This document shows, one piece after another, positions 1 through 7,913 of a DNA stretch of 28,635 bases. The translations under genes were made by a program, and so were the position numbers. Below the pieces are notes generated by a model, which was not told where the DNA came from, did not search any database, and worked only from the letters and a program-made list of their open reading frames with translations. How positions within the stretch are numbered: the first letter of the stretch is position 1; each line of letters begins with the position of its first letter. The DNA is from Ectothiorhodospiraceae bacterium (GTDB lineage Bacteria > Pseudomonadota > Gammaproteobacteria > HK1). The stretch is taken from NCBI GenBank assembly GCA_024234875.1, contig JACKNM010000031.1, positions 1-28,635 of the forward strand, written 5' to 3'.

Positions 1-732
1 CACCAGGCCCAGGAGCTGCTCGCGCACCGCGTCCGGGATGGTGCTCGACACCACCAGCCTGGCCGTGGGCCGGCGCGCCTTGAGGCGGTCGAACGCGCGC
101 ATCAGCGTCGCGCCGCCCTTGCGGCCGTCGTCCAGCGCGGCGGCGCAGAGGATCACCGGGTGGCGCGGTCGCGCGCCGCTGGCGAGGCGAAACACCTCCG
201 TGTCGACCGGCACCGGCAGCACGATTCCGCCGCGTCCGCACAGCCGCTCGAGGTTGGTCTGGATGAAGCGGCTGAGCGCCACGACCTCGGAGCAGCCGCG
301 CACCGCACGGCGAAACAACGCCCCGCCGCCGCTCAGGCCCTGGTAGTAGCGCACCGGTGGCGGCAGGGCGTTGACGAAGTACGCGCACGGCACCCCGGTC
401 AGGCGGCGCAGCGTCGCCGCGGCGAAGGCGTCGAGGTTCGAGCACGCCTGGATGACGTCGTAGCGTGGCCGCGCGAACTCCGCCAGGCTGGTGAGCAGAA
501 ACGCCCGCGAGGCGTCGATGCCGGCCTTGCCGAGCAGCGGGTGCCACAGGCGCCGCCGCCGATCCTCGACGTAGCCGTCGATGGGGATCAGCTCGCGCGC
601 GCCGGCGGTGTTGGTGATCACCCGCACCTCGTGGCCGCGGGCGGCGAGATAGCGGCCGAGCTCGTGCACGAACCGCTCGGTGCCGCGGCGCACGCGACTG
701 AAGGTGGACGGATGGCTGATGGCGACCTTCAA
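1..732 (-). CDS. GT4-family glycosyltransferase, C-terminally truncated by window edge
   Basis: An open frame runs from a TTG start at 732 to the left edge without a stop: 244 codons, so the C-terminal part lies outside the window. The TTG has a GGAGA ribosome-binding site about 8 bases upstream and a promoter-like element at 766-794. The N-terminus is typical of retaining GT-B (GT4) enzymes: a first beta strand (KVAISHPSTF), then GTERFVHELGRYLAARGHEV, the usual acceptor-domain helix. Near residue 185 the frame passes into the nucleotide-sugar domain (LPVPVDTEVFRL, then ILCAAALDDGRKGG). It probably transfers an activated sugar to a lipid-linked or surface glycan at the inner membrane. It is divergent from the oxidoreductase at 834 and heads the polysaccharide locus. 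Substrate and linkage cannot be read from the sequence. Confidence 0.82.
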   Translation of the reverse strand, partial: MKVAISHPSTFSRVRRGTERFVHELGRYLAARGHEVRVITNTAGARELIPIDGYVEDRRRRLWHPLLGKAGIDASRAFLLTSLAEFARPRYDVIQACSNLDAFAAATLRRLTGVPCAYFVNALPPPVRYYQGLSGGGALFRRAVRGCSEVVALSRFIQTNLERLCGRGGIVLPVPVDTEVFRLASGARPRHPVILCAAALDDGRKGGATLMRAFDRLKARRPTARLVVSSTIPDAVREQLLGLV

Positions 733-765
733 TGCCGGTCTCCGGTCGCGCGCGGCGGGCTCGCG

Positions 766-794
766 ATTATGGGAGGTCGCCGGCGCGATGGCCA
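766..794 (-). promoter_or_regulatory. Possible sigma-70 promoter for the GT4 gene
   Basis: On the minus strand, TGGCCA (794-789) and CATAAT (771-766) are separated by exactly 17 bases. They match TTGACA at 4 of 6 and TATAAT at 5 of 6 positions. Transcription would start about 27 bases before the TTG codon at 732. It lies in the 101-base gap between two divergent genes. Sequence match only. Confidence 0.42.
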
Positions 795-833
795 CCGTGG
801 GGGCGTCGTCGTCGGAGCGCGGGGGATGCGGTC

Positions 834-1886
834 GTGCTGAGGGCGGCGGTGGTCGGCGCCGGGGCGATGGCGCGCGAGCACGCTCGGGGGCTCGCCGAGG
901 TGCCGCAGGCGACGCTGGCGGCGGTGTGCGATCGGTCGCGAGTGCGCGCCGAGGCCTTCGCCGACGAGTTCGCGGTGCCCGCCTGGCACACCGACGTCGC
1001 CGAGATGCTCGATGCCGTGCGCCCCGACGTGGTGCACGTGGTGACCCCGGCGCCGACCCATCGCGCGATCGCGGCGATGGCGTTGGAGGCCGGCGCGCAC
1101 GTCCTGGTGGAGAAGCCGATCTGCCCCGACCTCGACCAGCTCCGGGCCCTGCGTGCGCTCGCCGACCGCACCGGAAAGGCCCTGCTCGAGGACCACAACT
1201 ACCTGTTCAATGCGCAGACCCGCCGCCTCGTCGCCCTGCGCGACTCGGGAGCGCTCGGTGAGGTGCGCCGCGTCGAGGTGGTGTTCGCGGTCGACCTGCT
1301 CGGTGCCGGCAGTCCGTTCGTGGACCGCGGGGCACCGCATCCGGCACTCGCGTTGCCGGGAGGAATCGCCTCGGAGTTCGTGACCCACATGGCCTACCTG
1401 GCGCTCGCCTTCCTCGGACCGCACGACGCGGTGCAGGCGGCGTGGGACCGGGCCCCGGGGGGCCAGCCCGGCGCGGTGCTGAGCGCCCTGGTGCAGGGAC
1501 GGCACGGGCACGCGGTGCTCGGCTTCGACGCGGCTTGCGCGCCACCGCAGTTCACGGTGCGGGTCCTCGGTACGCGGATGCGGGCGGAGTTGGACCTGCT
1601 CGAGCCGTACGTCGCCACCGCCGTCGCCGCCGAGCCGGGGGCGCGCTACCCGCTGGTGGCGATGCGCAACGCCCTCGGTCAGTCGACCCAGCACGCGGCG
1701 GCGGCGGTGCGCGGGCTCTGGGGTCGGCTCGGCGGGCGGCGTGGTCCCTATCACGGACTCACCGAGCTGATGCGCGAGAGCTACGCGGCGCTCGACGCCG
1801 GGCGCGATCCCCCGCTCACCGCGCGCTGGATCGACGACGTCAACCGTCTGGTCGCCGACCTGCTGGCGACGTGGCCGTCGTCGTGA
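834..1886 (+). CDS. Gfo/Idh/MocA-family NAD(P)-dependent sugar oxidoreductase
   Basis: This encodes 350 residues from a GTG at 834, preceded by GGGGGA; longer in-frame starts would add an arginine-rich tail unlike the family. The Rossmann nucleotide site is at the very N-terminus (GAGAMA, residues 8-13), supporting this start. The family EKP motif is at 93-95, with the conserved lysine that acts with the cofactor in catalysis. A GGIASEFVTHMAYL segment falls where the active-site histidine helix lies in this fold. The family oxidises or reduces hydroxyls on sugars, often nucleotide sugars. The stop overlaps the GTG of the next gene (GTGA, 1883-1886), so the two are probably translated together. 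The exact substrate is unknown; a role in making a sugar precursor for the neighbouring glycosyltransferases is inferred from context. Confidence 0.87.
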   Translation: MLRAAVVGAGAMAREHARGLAEVPQATLAAVCDRSRVRAEAFADEFAVPAWHTDVAEMLDAVRPDVVHVVTPAPTHRAIAAMALEAGAHVLVEKPICPDLDQLRALRALADRTGKALLEDHNYLFNAQTRRLVALRDSGALGEVRRVEVVFAVDLLGAGSPFVDRGAPHPALALPGGIASEFVTHMAYLALAFLGPHDAVQAAWDRAPGGQPGAVLSALVQGRHGHAVLGFDAACAPPQFTVRVLGTRMRAELDLLEPYVATAVAAEPGARYPLVAMRNALGQSTQHAAAAVRGLWGRLGGRRGPYHGLTELMRESYAALDAGRDPPLTARWIDDVNRLVADLLATWPSS

Positions 1887-2896
1887 GAGCGCTGGTCACC
1901 GGCGCGAGCGGCTTCCTCGGCCGCCATGTGGTCGCCGCGCTGCGGGCGCGCGGCCACGCCGTGCGCGCGATGGTTCGTCCGGGGACGTCGGTGGAGGGGC
2001 TCGGCTGGGACGAGGGCGTCGAGGTGCTACGCGTGGATCTGCGTGTCGAGCCGGCGCTCGCCGCGTGCTTCGACGACGTGGACGTGCTCGTCCACCTCGC
2101 GGCGCAGGTGCTCGGCAGTGACGACGCGCAGTTCGTCTCCACCGCGGTCGCCACCGAGCGGCTGCTCGAGGCGATGGCGAGCACCGGCACCCGCAAGGTC
2201 GTGCTCGCGGGCAGCTTCGCGGTCTACGACTGGGTGCGCGCCGACGGCGTGCTCGACGAGGACACCCCGCTCGAGTCTTCCGCCGTCTACGAGCGCGGCG
2301 GCTACGCCGTCGCCAAGCTCTGGCAGGAGCGCGTCGCCGAGCGACTCGCGCGCGCCAACGACTGGGCGCTGGTGGTGCTCCGTCCGGGCTTCATCTGGGG
2401 CGAGGGCCACACCTTCATTCCGGGCATGGGCTGGCGGCTCGGGCCGGTCCAGGTGGTGCTCGGGCTCGACCGGGTGCTTCCGCTCACGCACGTCGAGAAC
2501 TGCGCGGACGCGTTCGTCCTCGCGGCCGAGCGCGATGTCGGCAACGCCGTGCTGAACGTGGTCGACACCCAGCTCCCCACCGCCTGGGACTTCACCGGCG
2601 AGTGGCTGCGTCGTGGCGGCATCCGGCGTGCCCGCGTGACGCTGCCGTTCGCGGTGATGCACGCGCTGGCGCGGGTGGCCGAATGGGTGAGCCGGCGTCT
2701 GTTCGGGCCACGTGGCAAGCTGCCGACGATGCTGATGCCGCGGCGGCTCGCGATGTTCAAGCCGCTGTGGTTCAGCAACACGCGTCTGCGTCGCGCGCTC
2801 GGCTGGGAGCCTCGCCTCGGTCTCGAGGCAGCGCTCGATCGGAGCTTCGCCGGCGCCGCCCGTCCGTCGACGGACGACGGGCGCCGAGGCGGGTAG
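1883..2896 (+). CDS. Extended SDR: NAD-dependent epimerase/dehydratase
   Basis: This 337-residue protein starts at a GTG that overlaps the previous stop; a GTG at 1871 would add four residues. It is an extended short-chain dehydrogenase. The Rossmann motif TGASGFLG is at residues 6-13, the HLAAQV strand follows, the catalytic serine is in GSFAVYD (S111), and the YxxxK pair is Y141/K145. The C-terminal part (TLPFAVMHALARVAEW and beyond) is hydrophobic and resembles the membrane-associated tail of NAD(P)-dependent sterol/sugar-nucleotide dehydrogenase relatives. Coupling to the Gfo/Idh gene suggests consecutive steps on one sugar, though a lipid or sterol-like substrate cannot be excluded. It converges on the GT2 gene with only 7 bases between the two stops. 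Confidence 0.86.
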   Translation: MRALVTGASGFLGRHVVAALRARGHAVRAMVRPGTSVEGLGWDEGVEVLRVDLRVEPALAACFDDVDVLVHLAAQVLGSDDAQFVSTAVATERLLEAMASTGTRKVVLAGSFAVYDWVRADGVLDEDTPLESSAVYERGGYAVAKLWQERVAERLARANDWALVVLRPGFIWGEGHTFIPGMGWRLGPVQVVLGLDRVLPLTHVENCADAFVLAAERDVGNAVLNVVDTQLPTAWDFTGEWLRRGGIRRARVTLPFAVMHALARVAEWVSRRLFGPRGKLPTMLMPRRLAMFKPLWFSNTRLRRALGWEPRLGLEAALDRSFAGAARPSTDDGRRGG

Positions 2897-2903
2897 TCGC
2901 GCC

Positions 2904-3902
2904 TCAGCGCCCGACGCCGCGTAGTCGCCGGTCGAACAGATGCCAGAGCTGGCGATCGCGGTGCACGCGGTGGTGTTGCACGAAGCGGCGGCGCCGCAGC
3001 GTGTCGCCCAGCATGCGCAGATTCCACCCGAGTCCGCGCAGGTAGAGACCGAACTCGCCGCGGCCGAGTGACAGCAGCGCCGCCAGCCCGAGGTACAGCG
3101 GAACGTAGCGCGCGAGACTGGCGAGCTCGTAATTCACCAGCGCCGAGCGCAGCCGATTGCGCCATGCGAGGTAGACCGGACGCTTGCCCATCGTGCCGAC
3201 GTTCATCGTGGCATGGGCTCGATGGCTGGCAATCGCGCCCGGGTTGAACATCACGCGGTAACCGAAGAGGTTCGCGCGCCAGCCGAGATCGGTGTCCTCG
3301 TGATAGGCGAACATCTCCGCATCGAAGTCCCCCGCGTGCACCAGCAGCTGGCGGCGGACGATGATCGCCGCCGATGCACACCACAGCGCCGGGGCGGGGT
3401 GGTCGTGGTGCTCGGCCGGCTCGTCACGTCCGAGATCCCACGCGATGCCGAGCCGGTTCAGCGTGCCGTGCGCCATGTTCAGGGTGTGCGGGCGATCGGC
3501 GTACACGACCTTCCCGCAGGCGATGCCGATGTGCTGGTCGGTCGCCATCAACGCGAGCTGCCGACGGGTCCAGTCGGGCGCGAGGCAGACATCGCTGTCG
3601 ACGAAGACCACGAAGTCGGTGTCGCTCGCTCGCGCGCCGATGTTGCGGCTGTCGGCGGGGCCGGAGTCGGTGTCCTTGACCACCACCTCGACCCAAGGAT
3701 GGCGCTCGCGTACCAGCTCGACCGTGCCGTCGCTCGACCGGCCGTCGACGACGGTGCAGCGTGCGTGCGCGATGTCCTGCGAGGCGATCGCGGCGAGGGT
3801 ATCCCCGATGATGTCGCGGTTGTTGCGGCAACAGACCACGAAGTGCACCGATGCGGTGCGCGGGTGTCGGTCGGTCGGTGTCGCCGGTGCGCGGTCGCTC
3901 AT
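2904..3902 (-). CDS. GT2-family glycosyltransferase
   Basis: The gene encodes 332 residues from an ATG at 3902. The frame stays open upstream (another ATG at 4034), but the added residues do not resemble the family. The GT-A fold is clear: FVVCCRNNRD at 21-30 is the first strand, VVDGRSSDGT at 51-60 binds the nucleotide sugar, and DSD at 102-104 is the metal-binding motif. GDFDAEMFAYHEDTDLGWR contains the ED acceptor/base motif. These are hallmarks of inverting GT2 enzymes such as rhamnosyltransferases of polysaccharide loci. The arginine- and hydrophobic-rich C-terminus may lie on the membrane. It stands alone on the minus strand between plus-strand units. The transferred sugar is not predictable. 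Confidence 0.9.
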   Translation of the reverse strand: MSDRAPATPTDRHPRTASVHFVVCCRNNRDIIGDTLAAIASQDIAHARCTVVDGRSSDGTVELVRERHPWVEVVVKDTDSGPADSRNIGARASDTDFVVFVDSDVCLAPDWTRRQLALMATDQHIGIACGKVVYADRPHTLNMAHGTLNRLGIAWDLGRDEPAEHHDHPAPALWCASAAIIVRRQLLVHAGDFDAEMFAYHEDTDLGWRANLFGYRVMFNPGAIASHRAHATMNVGTMGKRPVYLAWRNRLRSALVNYELASLARYVPLYLGLAALLSLGRGEFGLYLRGLGWNLRMLGDTLRRRRFVQHHRVHRDRQLWHLFDRRLRGVGR

Positions 3903-4180
3903 CGGCCGTGCCGAAGCGGGTCGGCGGTGACGAGGGTCGTGTCGCGCGCTGCGATCACTCGGTCCACGGTGGAGGTCCACGGGTAGGTCCGTGGAAGATA
4001 CCAGAGCCGGGGTCGTCGCCTCGCCGCCGGTCATCGGTGGATGCGCGGAGTTGCCGACTCCATCGCAGGCCCGACCCCGTTTCCTTGCGTGGGTAGCCTC
4101 GCCGTGGAACGATACCGCGCGCCGAGCAGCCAGCGTCGAGGGCACGCCGGGGCACGGGAGACATCGGCTCTGGAGGTGGG
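3903..4180. other. Divergent intergenic region with short repeats
   Basis: These 278 bases separate the minus-strand GT2 gene from the plus-strand methyltransferase and must hold promoters for both, unless the GT2 gene starts further upstream. I see no convincing -10/-35 pair. The region contains the repeat cluster at 3961-3994 and ends in a strong GGAGGT ribosome-binding site just before the ATG at 4181. No small gene is supported. Confidence 0.5.
3961..3994. repeat. Three GGTCCACGG-like repeats with a dyad
   Basis: GGTCCACGG occurs at 3961-3969 and 3974-3982, and GGTCCGTGG at 3986-3994, with 13- and 12-base spacing. The second and third copies form a CCACGG/CCGTGG dyad with a 6-base loop. 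Near-helical spacing and position upstream of two divergent genes suit an operator, but this may be chance in GC-rich DNA. Confidence 0.35.
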
Positions 4181-5059
4181 ATGCCCATCAGACGCGTCGT
4201 CATCGGACCGCTCGACCTGCTGGTCGTGGTGCGCCCGGGCTCGTTCCTCGACCGAGCCTGGAAGGGCCTCATGGGGCTGCTCGGGCGACGCCCGCCCGCC
4301 GCCGCCGAGGGCGTCGTCGCGCCACCCACGTCGACCGGCGACGCCGAGGCCGACGCGCTCGCGCGCCGCGTGGCCGAGGTGCAGTGGTACCACACCATCG
4401 ACCTCGGCCACGGCGTGGTCACCCCGGGCGCGTTCGACCATCGGCCGCATCTGCACCAGTACGAGCTGCCGGAGCGGGTCGACGGGCTTCGCGTTCTCGA
4501 CGTCGCGACCTTCGACGGCTTCTGGGCGTTCGAGTTCGAGCGTCGGGGCGCCGCCGAGGTGGTGGGCATCGACGTCGCGCGGCGCGGGGATCTCGACCTG
4601 CTGCCCGCGGTGCGGGCGCGGCTCAGCCAGGAGGAGCTCGACGCGCCGGTCGGGCGCGGATTCGAGGTGGCGAAGGAGGCGCTCGGGTCGAGCGTCCGGC
4701 GCGAGCGGCTGAGTGTCTACGACCTGTCGCCCGAGCGTGTCGGTACGTTCGACATCGTCTACATGGGCAGTCTGCTCCTGCATCTGACCTGTCCGATCAA
4801 GGCGCTGCAGAACGTCGCCAGCGTCACCAAGGGCTACGCGTTGATCGCGGAATGCTTCCACCCCGTGGTGCCGGACAAGCTCGCTCACTACCAGGGCGGT
4901 CGCCAGGAGAGCGTGTGGTGGTTCTTCGGACTCGAATGCCTCGAGGAGATGATCCGCGACGCCGGCTTCTCGCGCGTCGAGCGGCATCGGGTGTTCGGGG
5001 TTCCGGAGCGGGGCGACCACCACCTGCGCTGGCACGCCGTGTTCAAGGCCTACAAGTGA
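4181..5059 (+). CDS. SAM-dependent methyltransferase, CmoB-like (DUF1698/Methyltransf_9)
   Basis: The 292-residue protein starts at an ATG with a strong GGAGGT site. The block WYHTIDLGHGVVTPG (69-83) is the signature of the CmoB-like family, in which the tRNA enzyme CmoB transfers a carboxymethyl group to U34. The SAM-binding motif I is VLDVATFDGFWAFEFE (105-120), followed by acidic D131 at the end of the second strand. True CmoB is longer and sits in other contexts; this one lies among glycosyltransferases, so a role in modifying a sugar or glycan intermediate is more likely than tRNA modification. The next gene is a related methyltransferase, suggesting an old duplication. The acceptor is unknown. 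Confidence 0.83.
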   Translation: MPIRRVVIGPLDLLVVVRPGSFLDRAWKGLMGLLGRRPPAAAEGVVAPPTSTGDAEADALARRVAEVQWYHTIDLGHGVVTPGAFDHRPHLHQYELPERVDGLRVLDVATFDGFWAFEFERRGAAEVVGIDVARRGDLDLLPAVRARLSQEELDAPVGRGFEVAKEALGSSVRRERLSVYDLSPERVGTFDIVYMGSLLLHLTCPIKALQNVASVTKGYALIAECFHPVVPDKLAHYQGGRQESVWWFFGLECLEEMIRDAGFSRVERHRVFGVPERGDHHLRWHAVFKAYK

Positions 5060-5069
5060 GCGCCGCGGC

Positions 5070-5906
5070 GTGACCGACGTCGCGACGGAGCCGGGCTCGT
5101 CACCGCCGCCGCCGAGTCCCTTCGCCGCCCCGCGTCACGTCGACGATCCGACCGAGTGCGACTTCTACCACACCATGGAGCTGCCCGAGCTCGGGCTGGT
5201 CGAGGGCAAGTGGGACCTTCGCGGCTGCGTCGACCGTTACCTCGGCGGTGAGTCGGTCGCCGGGGTCCGCGTGCTCGAGGTCGGCACCGCGAGCGGCTTC
5301 CTCTGCTTCGAGATGGAGCGGCGCGGGGCCGAGGTGGTGGCCTTCGACCTGTCCGACGCGCATCCGGCCGACATCGTCCCGCGTCCCGATCTCGGACTGT
5401 CGCCACAACGGATTCACGCGCTGAGCGCCCCTGGCATCCGTCGCTCGAACAATGCGTTCTGGCTCGCCCACCGTCTTCTCGGCTCGCGCGCGCGTGTGGT
5501 CCATGGCTCCGTCTACGCCATCCCGCGCGGCATCGGCGCGATCGACACGGTGACCGTGGGCTGCGTGCTCGAGCACCTGCGCGATCCGTTCGGCGCGCTC
5601 GCCCAGGCGGCGGAGATCGCGAGCTCGCGGCTCATCGTCACCTGCGTGATCTCGCGCCGCCACTTGCCGATGCTGCTTCTCGGAGCGCTCGGCATCGCCG
5701 GCCAGGGCTTCCTGCCACGGGCGGCGCATCGCGAGGCGTACATCAGCTGGTGGAGCCTGACCCCGCGGCTCGTACGCGAGGCGTTGGCGGTGCTCGGCTT
5801 CGGCGACGGCCGCGTGACCTACCTGCGCGCGCGCCATCGCGGGCGCTCGACCTGGCTGTTCTGCGTGGCCGCGCGACGCACCACCGGCGCGCCGCGGCCT
5901 GCGTGA
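5070..5906 (+). CDS. SAM-dependent methyltransferase, paralogue of the preceding gene
   Basis: This 278-residue protein starts at a GTG 10 bases after the preceding stop, so the two are probably co-transcribed. Near residues 32-50 it has FYHTMELPELGLVEGKWDLR, a diverged form of the CmoB-like block upstream. Motif I is VLEVGTASGFLCFEME (68-83), with the acidic ribose-binding residue around D93. A hydrophobic stretch (MLLLGALGIAGQGFL) in the second half may contact the membrane or substrate. The shared architecture indicates two tandem, related but non-identical methyltransferases, probably acting on different positions or substrates of the glycan. The function remains an inference from the locus. 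Confidence 0.82.
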   Translation: MTDVATEPGSSPPPPSPFAAPRHVDDPTECDFYHTMELPELGLVEGKWDLRGCVDRYLGGESVAGVRVLEVGTASGFLCFEMERRGAEVVAFDLSDAHPADIVPRPDLGLSPQRIHALSAPGIRRSNNAFWLAHRLLGSRARVVHGSVYAIPRGIGAIDTVTVGCVLEHLRDPFGALAQAAEIASSRLIVTCVISRRHLPMLLLGALGIAGQGFLPRAAHREAYISWWSLTPRLVREALAVLGFGDGRVTYLRARHRGRSTWLFCVAARRTTGAPRPA

Positions 5907-5966
5907 GGCCTCGCCGAACCCCTCGGTCGGTCGACTCCGTCACGTCCGAGGCAGTCGTGCGAGGTG

Positions 5967-5972
5967 TACAAT
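5967..5972 (+). promoter_or_regulatory. Possible -10 element (TACAAT) for the ABC-exporter operon
   Basis: TACAAT matches TATAAT at 5 of 6 positions and lies 71 bases before the ATG at 6043, within the 136-base gap (5907-6042) after the methyltransferases. No good -35 element is visible at 16-18 bases. Weak support, but the gap is where an operon promoter would be expected. Confidence 0.35.
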
Positions 5973-6042
5973 CCGCGCCCTGCCATCGCGCGGCAAGGCG
6001 CCTTCTGGCGTGCGCCGCGCGCCGCTCATTCGACCGGTACCC

Positions 6043-7110
6043 ATGACTGATTCCATCGCCATCAGCGTCGACGGCATCTCGAAGCGCTACGAGCAGCCGA
6101 GCATCCGCGGCTGGCTCGGGCTCGGCGGGCAGCGCCCCGGGCACTGGGCGCTGCGCGACGTCACCTTCGACGTCCACGCCGGCGAGACCATCGGCCTGCT
6201 CGGTCCCAACGGCGCCGGCAAGACGACCACGCTGAAGACCATCGCCACCCTCATCTACCCGACCACCGGGCGTGTCACCGCCTACGGGCGCGACATCTTC
6301 GAGGATTCCTACGCGACGCGCGGGATGATGGGGCTCGTGACCTGTGACGAGCGCAGCTTCTACTGGCGACTGACCGGGATGCAGAATCTCGAGTTCTTCG
6401 CCGCGCTCTACGGCCTCGATCCACCGACGGCGCGCGTGCGAATCGGCTCGCTGCTCGAGGCCCTCGACCTCACCGCGGCGGCGCGACGCCCCTTCCACGG
6501 TTACTCCTCGGGCATGAAGCAGAAACTCGCGATCGCGCGCGGTCTGCTGAGCGAGCCGAGGATCCTGCTGTACGACGAGCCGACCCGCAGCCTCGATCCG
6601 GTGAGCGCGCAGAACATTCGGCAGTGGGTGATGGAGATGCGCCGGCGCCATCCGGATCAGACCCACGTCATCGCCACCAACCAGCTCGACGAGGCCGAGA
6701 TGCTCTGCGACCGCATCGTGGTCCTCGCCCACGGCCGGCTGGTGGCGCAGGGGACGATCCGCGCCATCCGCGAGCAGTGGTCGCGCAACAGCTTCGAGCG
6801 CCACGAGATCACCTATCGCGGGCCGGATCTCACCACCGATCCGCGGCTGGAGGGGCGCTCGGGGCTGCTTTCGCTGGAGGCGGTGGACACACACGGTGAG
6901 TGGCGCACCATTGCCGCCCGGACCCGCCCCGACGGCGAGGTGCTGACCGAGCTGCTCGGCGGCATCATCGCCGCCGGGGGCACGGTGCGCAGCGTGAGCT
7001 CGGAGGTGGCGACGCTCGAGGAGGTCTTCCACCAGGTGGTGCGCACCGGTGACGCGACGGGGCGCGACGGCGACGTGGTCGCGAGCGGTGGCGAGGCGGC
7101 ATCGGCATGA
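6043..7110 (+). CDS. ABC-2 exporter ATP-binding protein (DrrA/NatA type)
   Basis: The gene encodes 355 residues from the ATG at 6043. All main nucleotide-binding motifs are present: Walker A GPNGAGKT (54-61), signature YSSGMKQKL (154-162) and Walker B ILLYDEP (174-180), followed by the D-loop TRSLDP. The switch-histidine position reads Asn (N213, in VIATNQLDEAE), where the family normally has THxxDEAE. The roughly 100 residues after the core form a C-terminal extension common in DrrA-type exporters. Its stop overlaps the start of the permease gene (ATGA, 7107-7110), so the two form one ABC-2 exporter. In this locus it likely powers export of a glycan or lipid-linked intermediate. It lacks the long carbohydrate-binding tail of Wzt proteins, so the substrate is uncertain. 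Confidence 0.92.
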   Translation: MTDSIAISVDGISKRYEQPSIRGWLGLGGQRPGHWALRDVTFDVHAGETIGLLGPNGAGKTTTLKTIATLIYPTTGRVTAYGRDIFEDSYATRGMMGLVTCDERSFYWRLTGMQNLEFFAALYGLDPPTARVRIGSLLEALDLTAAARRPFHGYSSGMKQKLAIARGLLSEPRILLYDEPTRSLDPVSAQNIRQWVMEMRRRHPDQTHVIATNQLDEAEMLCDRIVVLAHGRLVAQGTIRAIREQWSRNSFERHEITYRGPDLTTDPRLEGRSGLLSLEAVDTHGEWRTIAARTRPDGEVLTELLGGIIAAGGTVRSVSSEVATLEEVFHQVVRTGDATGRDGDVVASGGEAASA

Positions 7111-7907
7111 GATTGCTGTGGATGTTCTTCAAGCGCGACGCGCTGATCGCGATGAGCTACCGCACGTCCTTCGCGGTGCAGATCGTCGGCAATTTCCTGG
7201 TGCTCGGGGTGTGCTACTACATCGGCCTGCTGGTCGGCGAGCGCAACATCCCCGCGCTCGACAACTACGGTGGTAGTTACCTCGCGTTCCTCATCATCGG
7301 CGTGGCGCTCACCGACTGCGTCGGGGTGAGCCTCAAGACCTTCGCCGAGCAGATTCGCGAGGGGCAGCTCACCGGCTCGCTCGAGGCGACCTTGATGTCG
7401 GCGGTGCCGCTGACGCTCATGCTCTCGTACTCGTCGCTGTGGGGCTACTTCATGAGCGGGATCCGCTTCCTGCTCTACGTGTTCCTCGGCACCCTGTTCT
7501 TCCAGATGGACATGCGCGCCAATGTGGGCGTCGGGTTGCTCATCTTCCTGCTGACGGTGCTGAGCTTCGCCGGGTTGGGCATGCTGTGGGCGGCGGTGGT
7601 GATGATCATCAAGCGCGGCGAGGCGGTGTCGACGCTCGGCGGCTACGCCATCATCCTGCTGAGCGGCGTGTTCTTCCCGGTGGAGATGTTGCCGCAGTGG
7701 ATGCAGTACCTCACCACGCTGGTGCCTCTGACCCATGCGCTCGACGCGATGCGACTCGCGTTGCTCCAGGGCTACGGCATCGCCGACCTCGTCGGTCCGC
7801 TCACCGCGCTCGTCGCGTTCGCGGTCGGTCTGGTCGCCGGCGGGGCCGCCGCGTTCAATCTCGCGGTCGATTTCGTCAAACGGACCGGGTCGCTGACACA
7901 GTACTGA
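7107..7907 (+). CDS. ABC-2 type exporter permease
   Basis: This 266-residue integral membrane protein overlaps the ATPase gene by ATGA. About six hydrophobic segments can be seen, starting with FAVQIVGNFLVLGVCYYIGL, then LAFLIIGVALTDCVGV and LIFLLTVLSFAGLGMLWAAV. It ends with a region containing SGVFFPVEMLPQWMQ, a pattern typical of ABC2_membrane permeases just before the last membrane helices. It would form the homodimeric channel driven by the upstream ATPase. The next gene begins 6 bases after the stop, so operon membership is clear. The exported substrate is unknown; a polysaccharide or glycolipid is inferred. Confidence 0.9.
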   Translation: MRLLWMFFKRDALIAMSYRTSFAVQIVGNFLVLGVCYYIGLLVGERNIPALDNYGGSYLAFLIIGVALTDCVGVSLKTFAEQIREGQLTGSLEATLMSAVPLTLMLSYSSLWGYFMSGIRFLLYVFLGTLFFQMDMRANVGVGLLIFLLTVLSFAGLGMLWAAVVMIIKRGEAVSTLGGYAIILLSGVFFPVEMLPQWMQYLTTLVPLTHALDAMRLALLQGYGIADLVGPLTALVAFAVGLVAGGAAAFNLAVDFVKRTGSLTQY

Positions 7908-7913
7908 TAGAGC

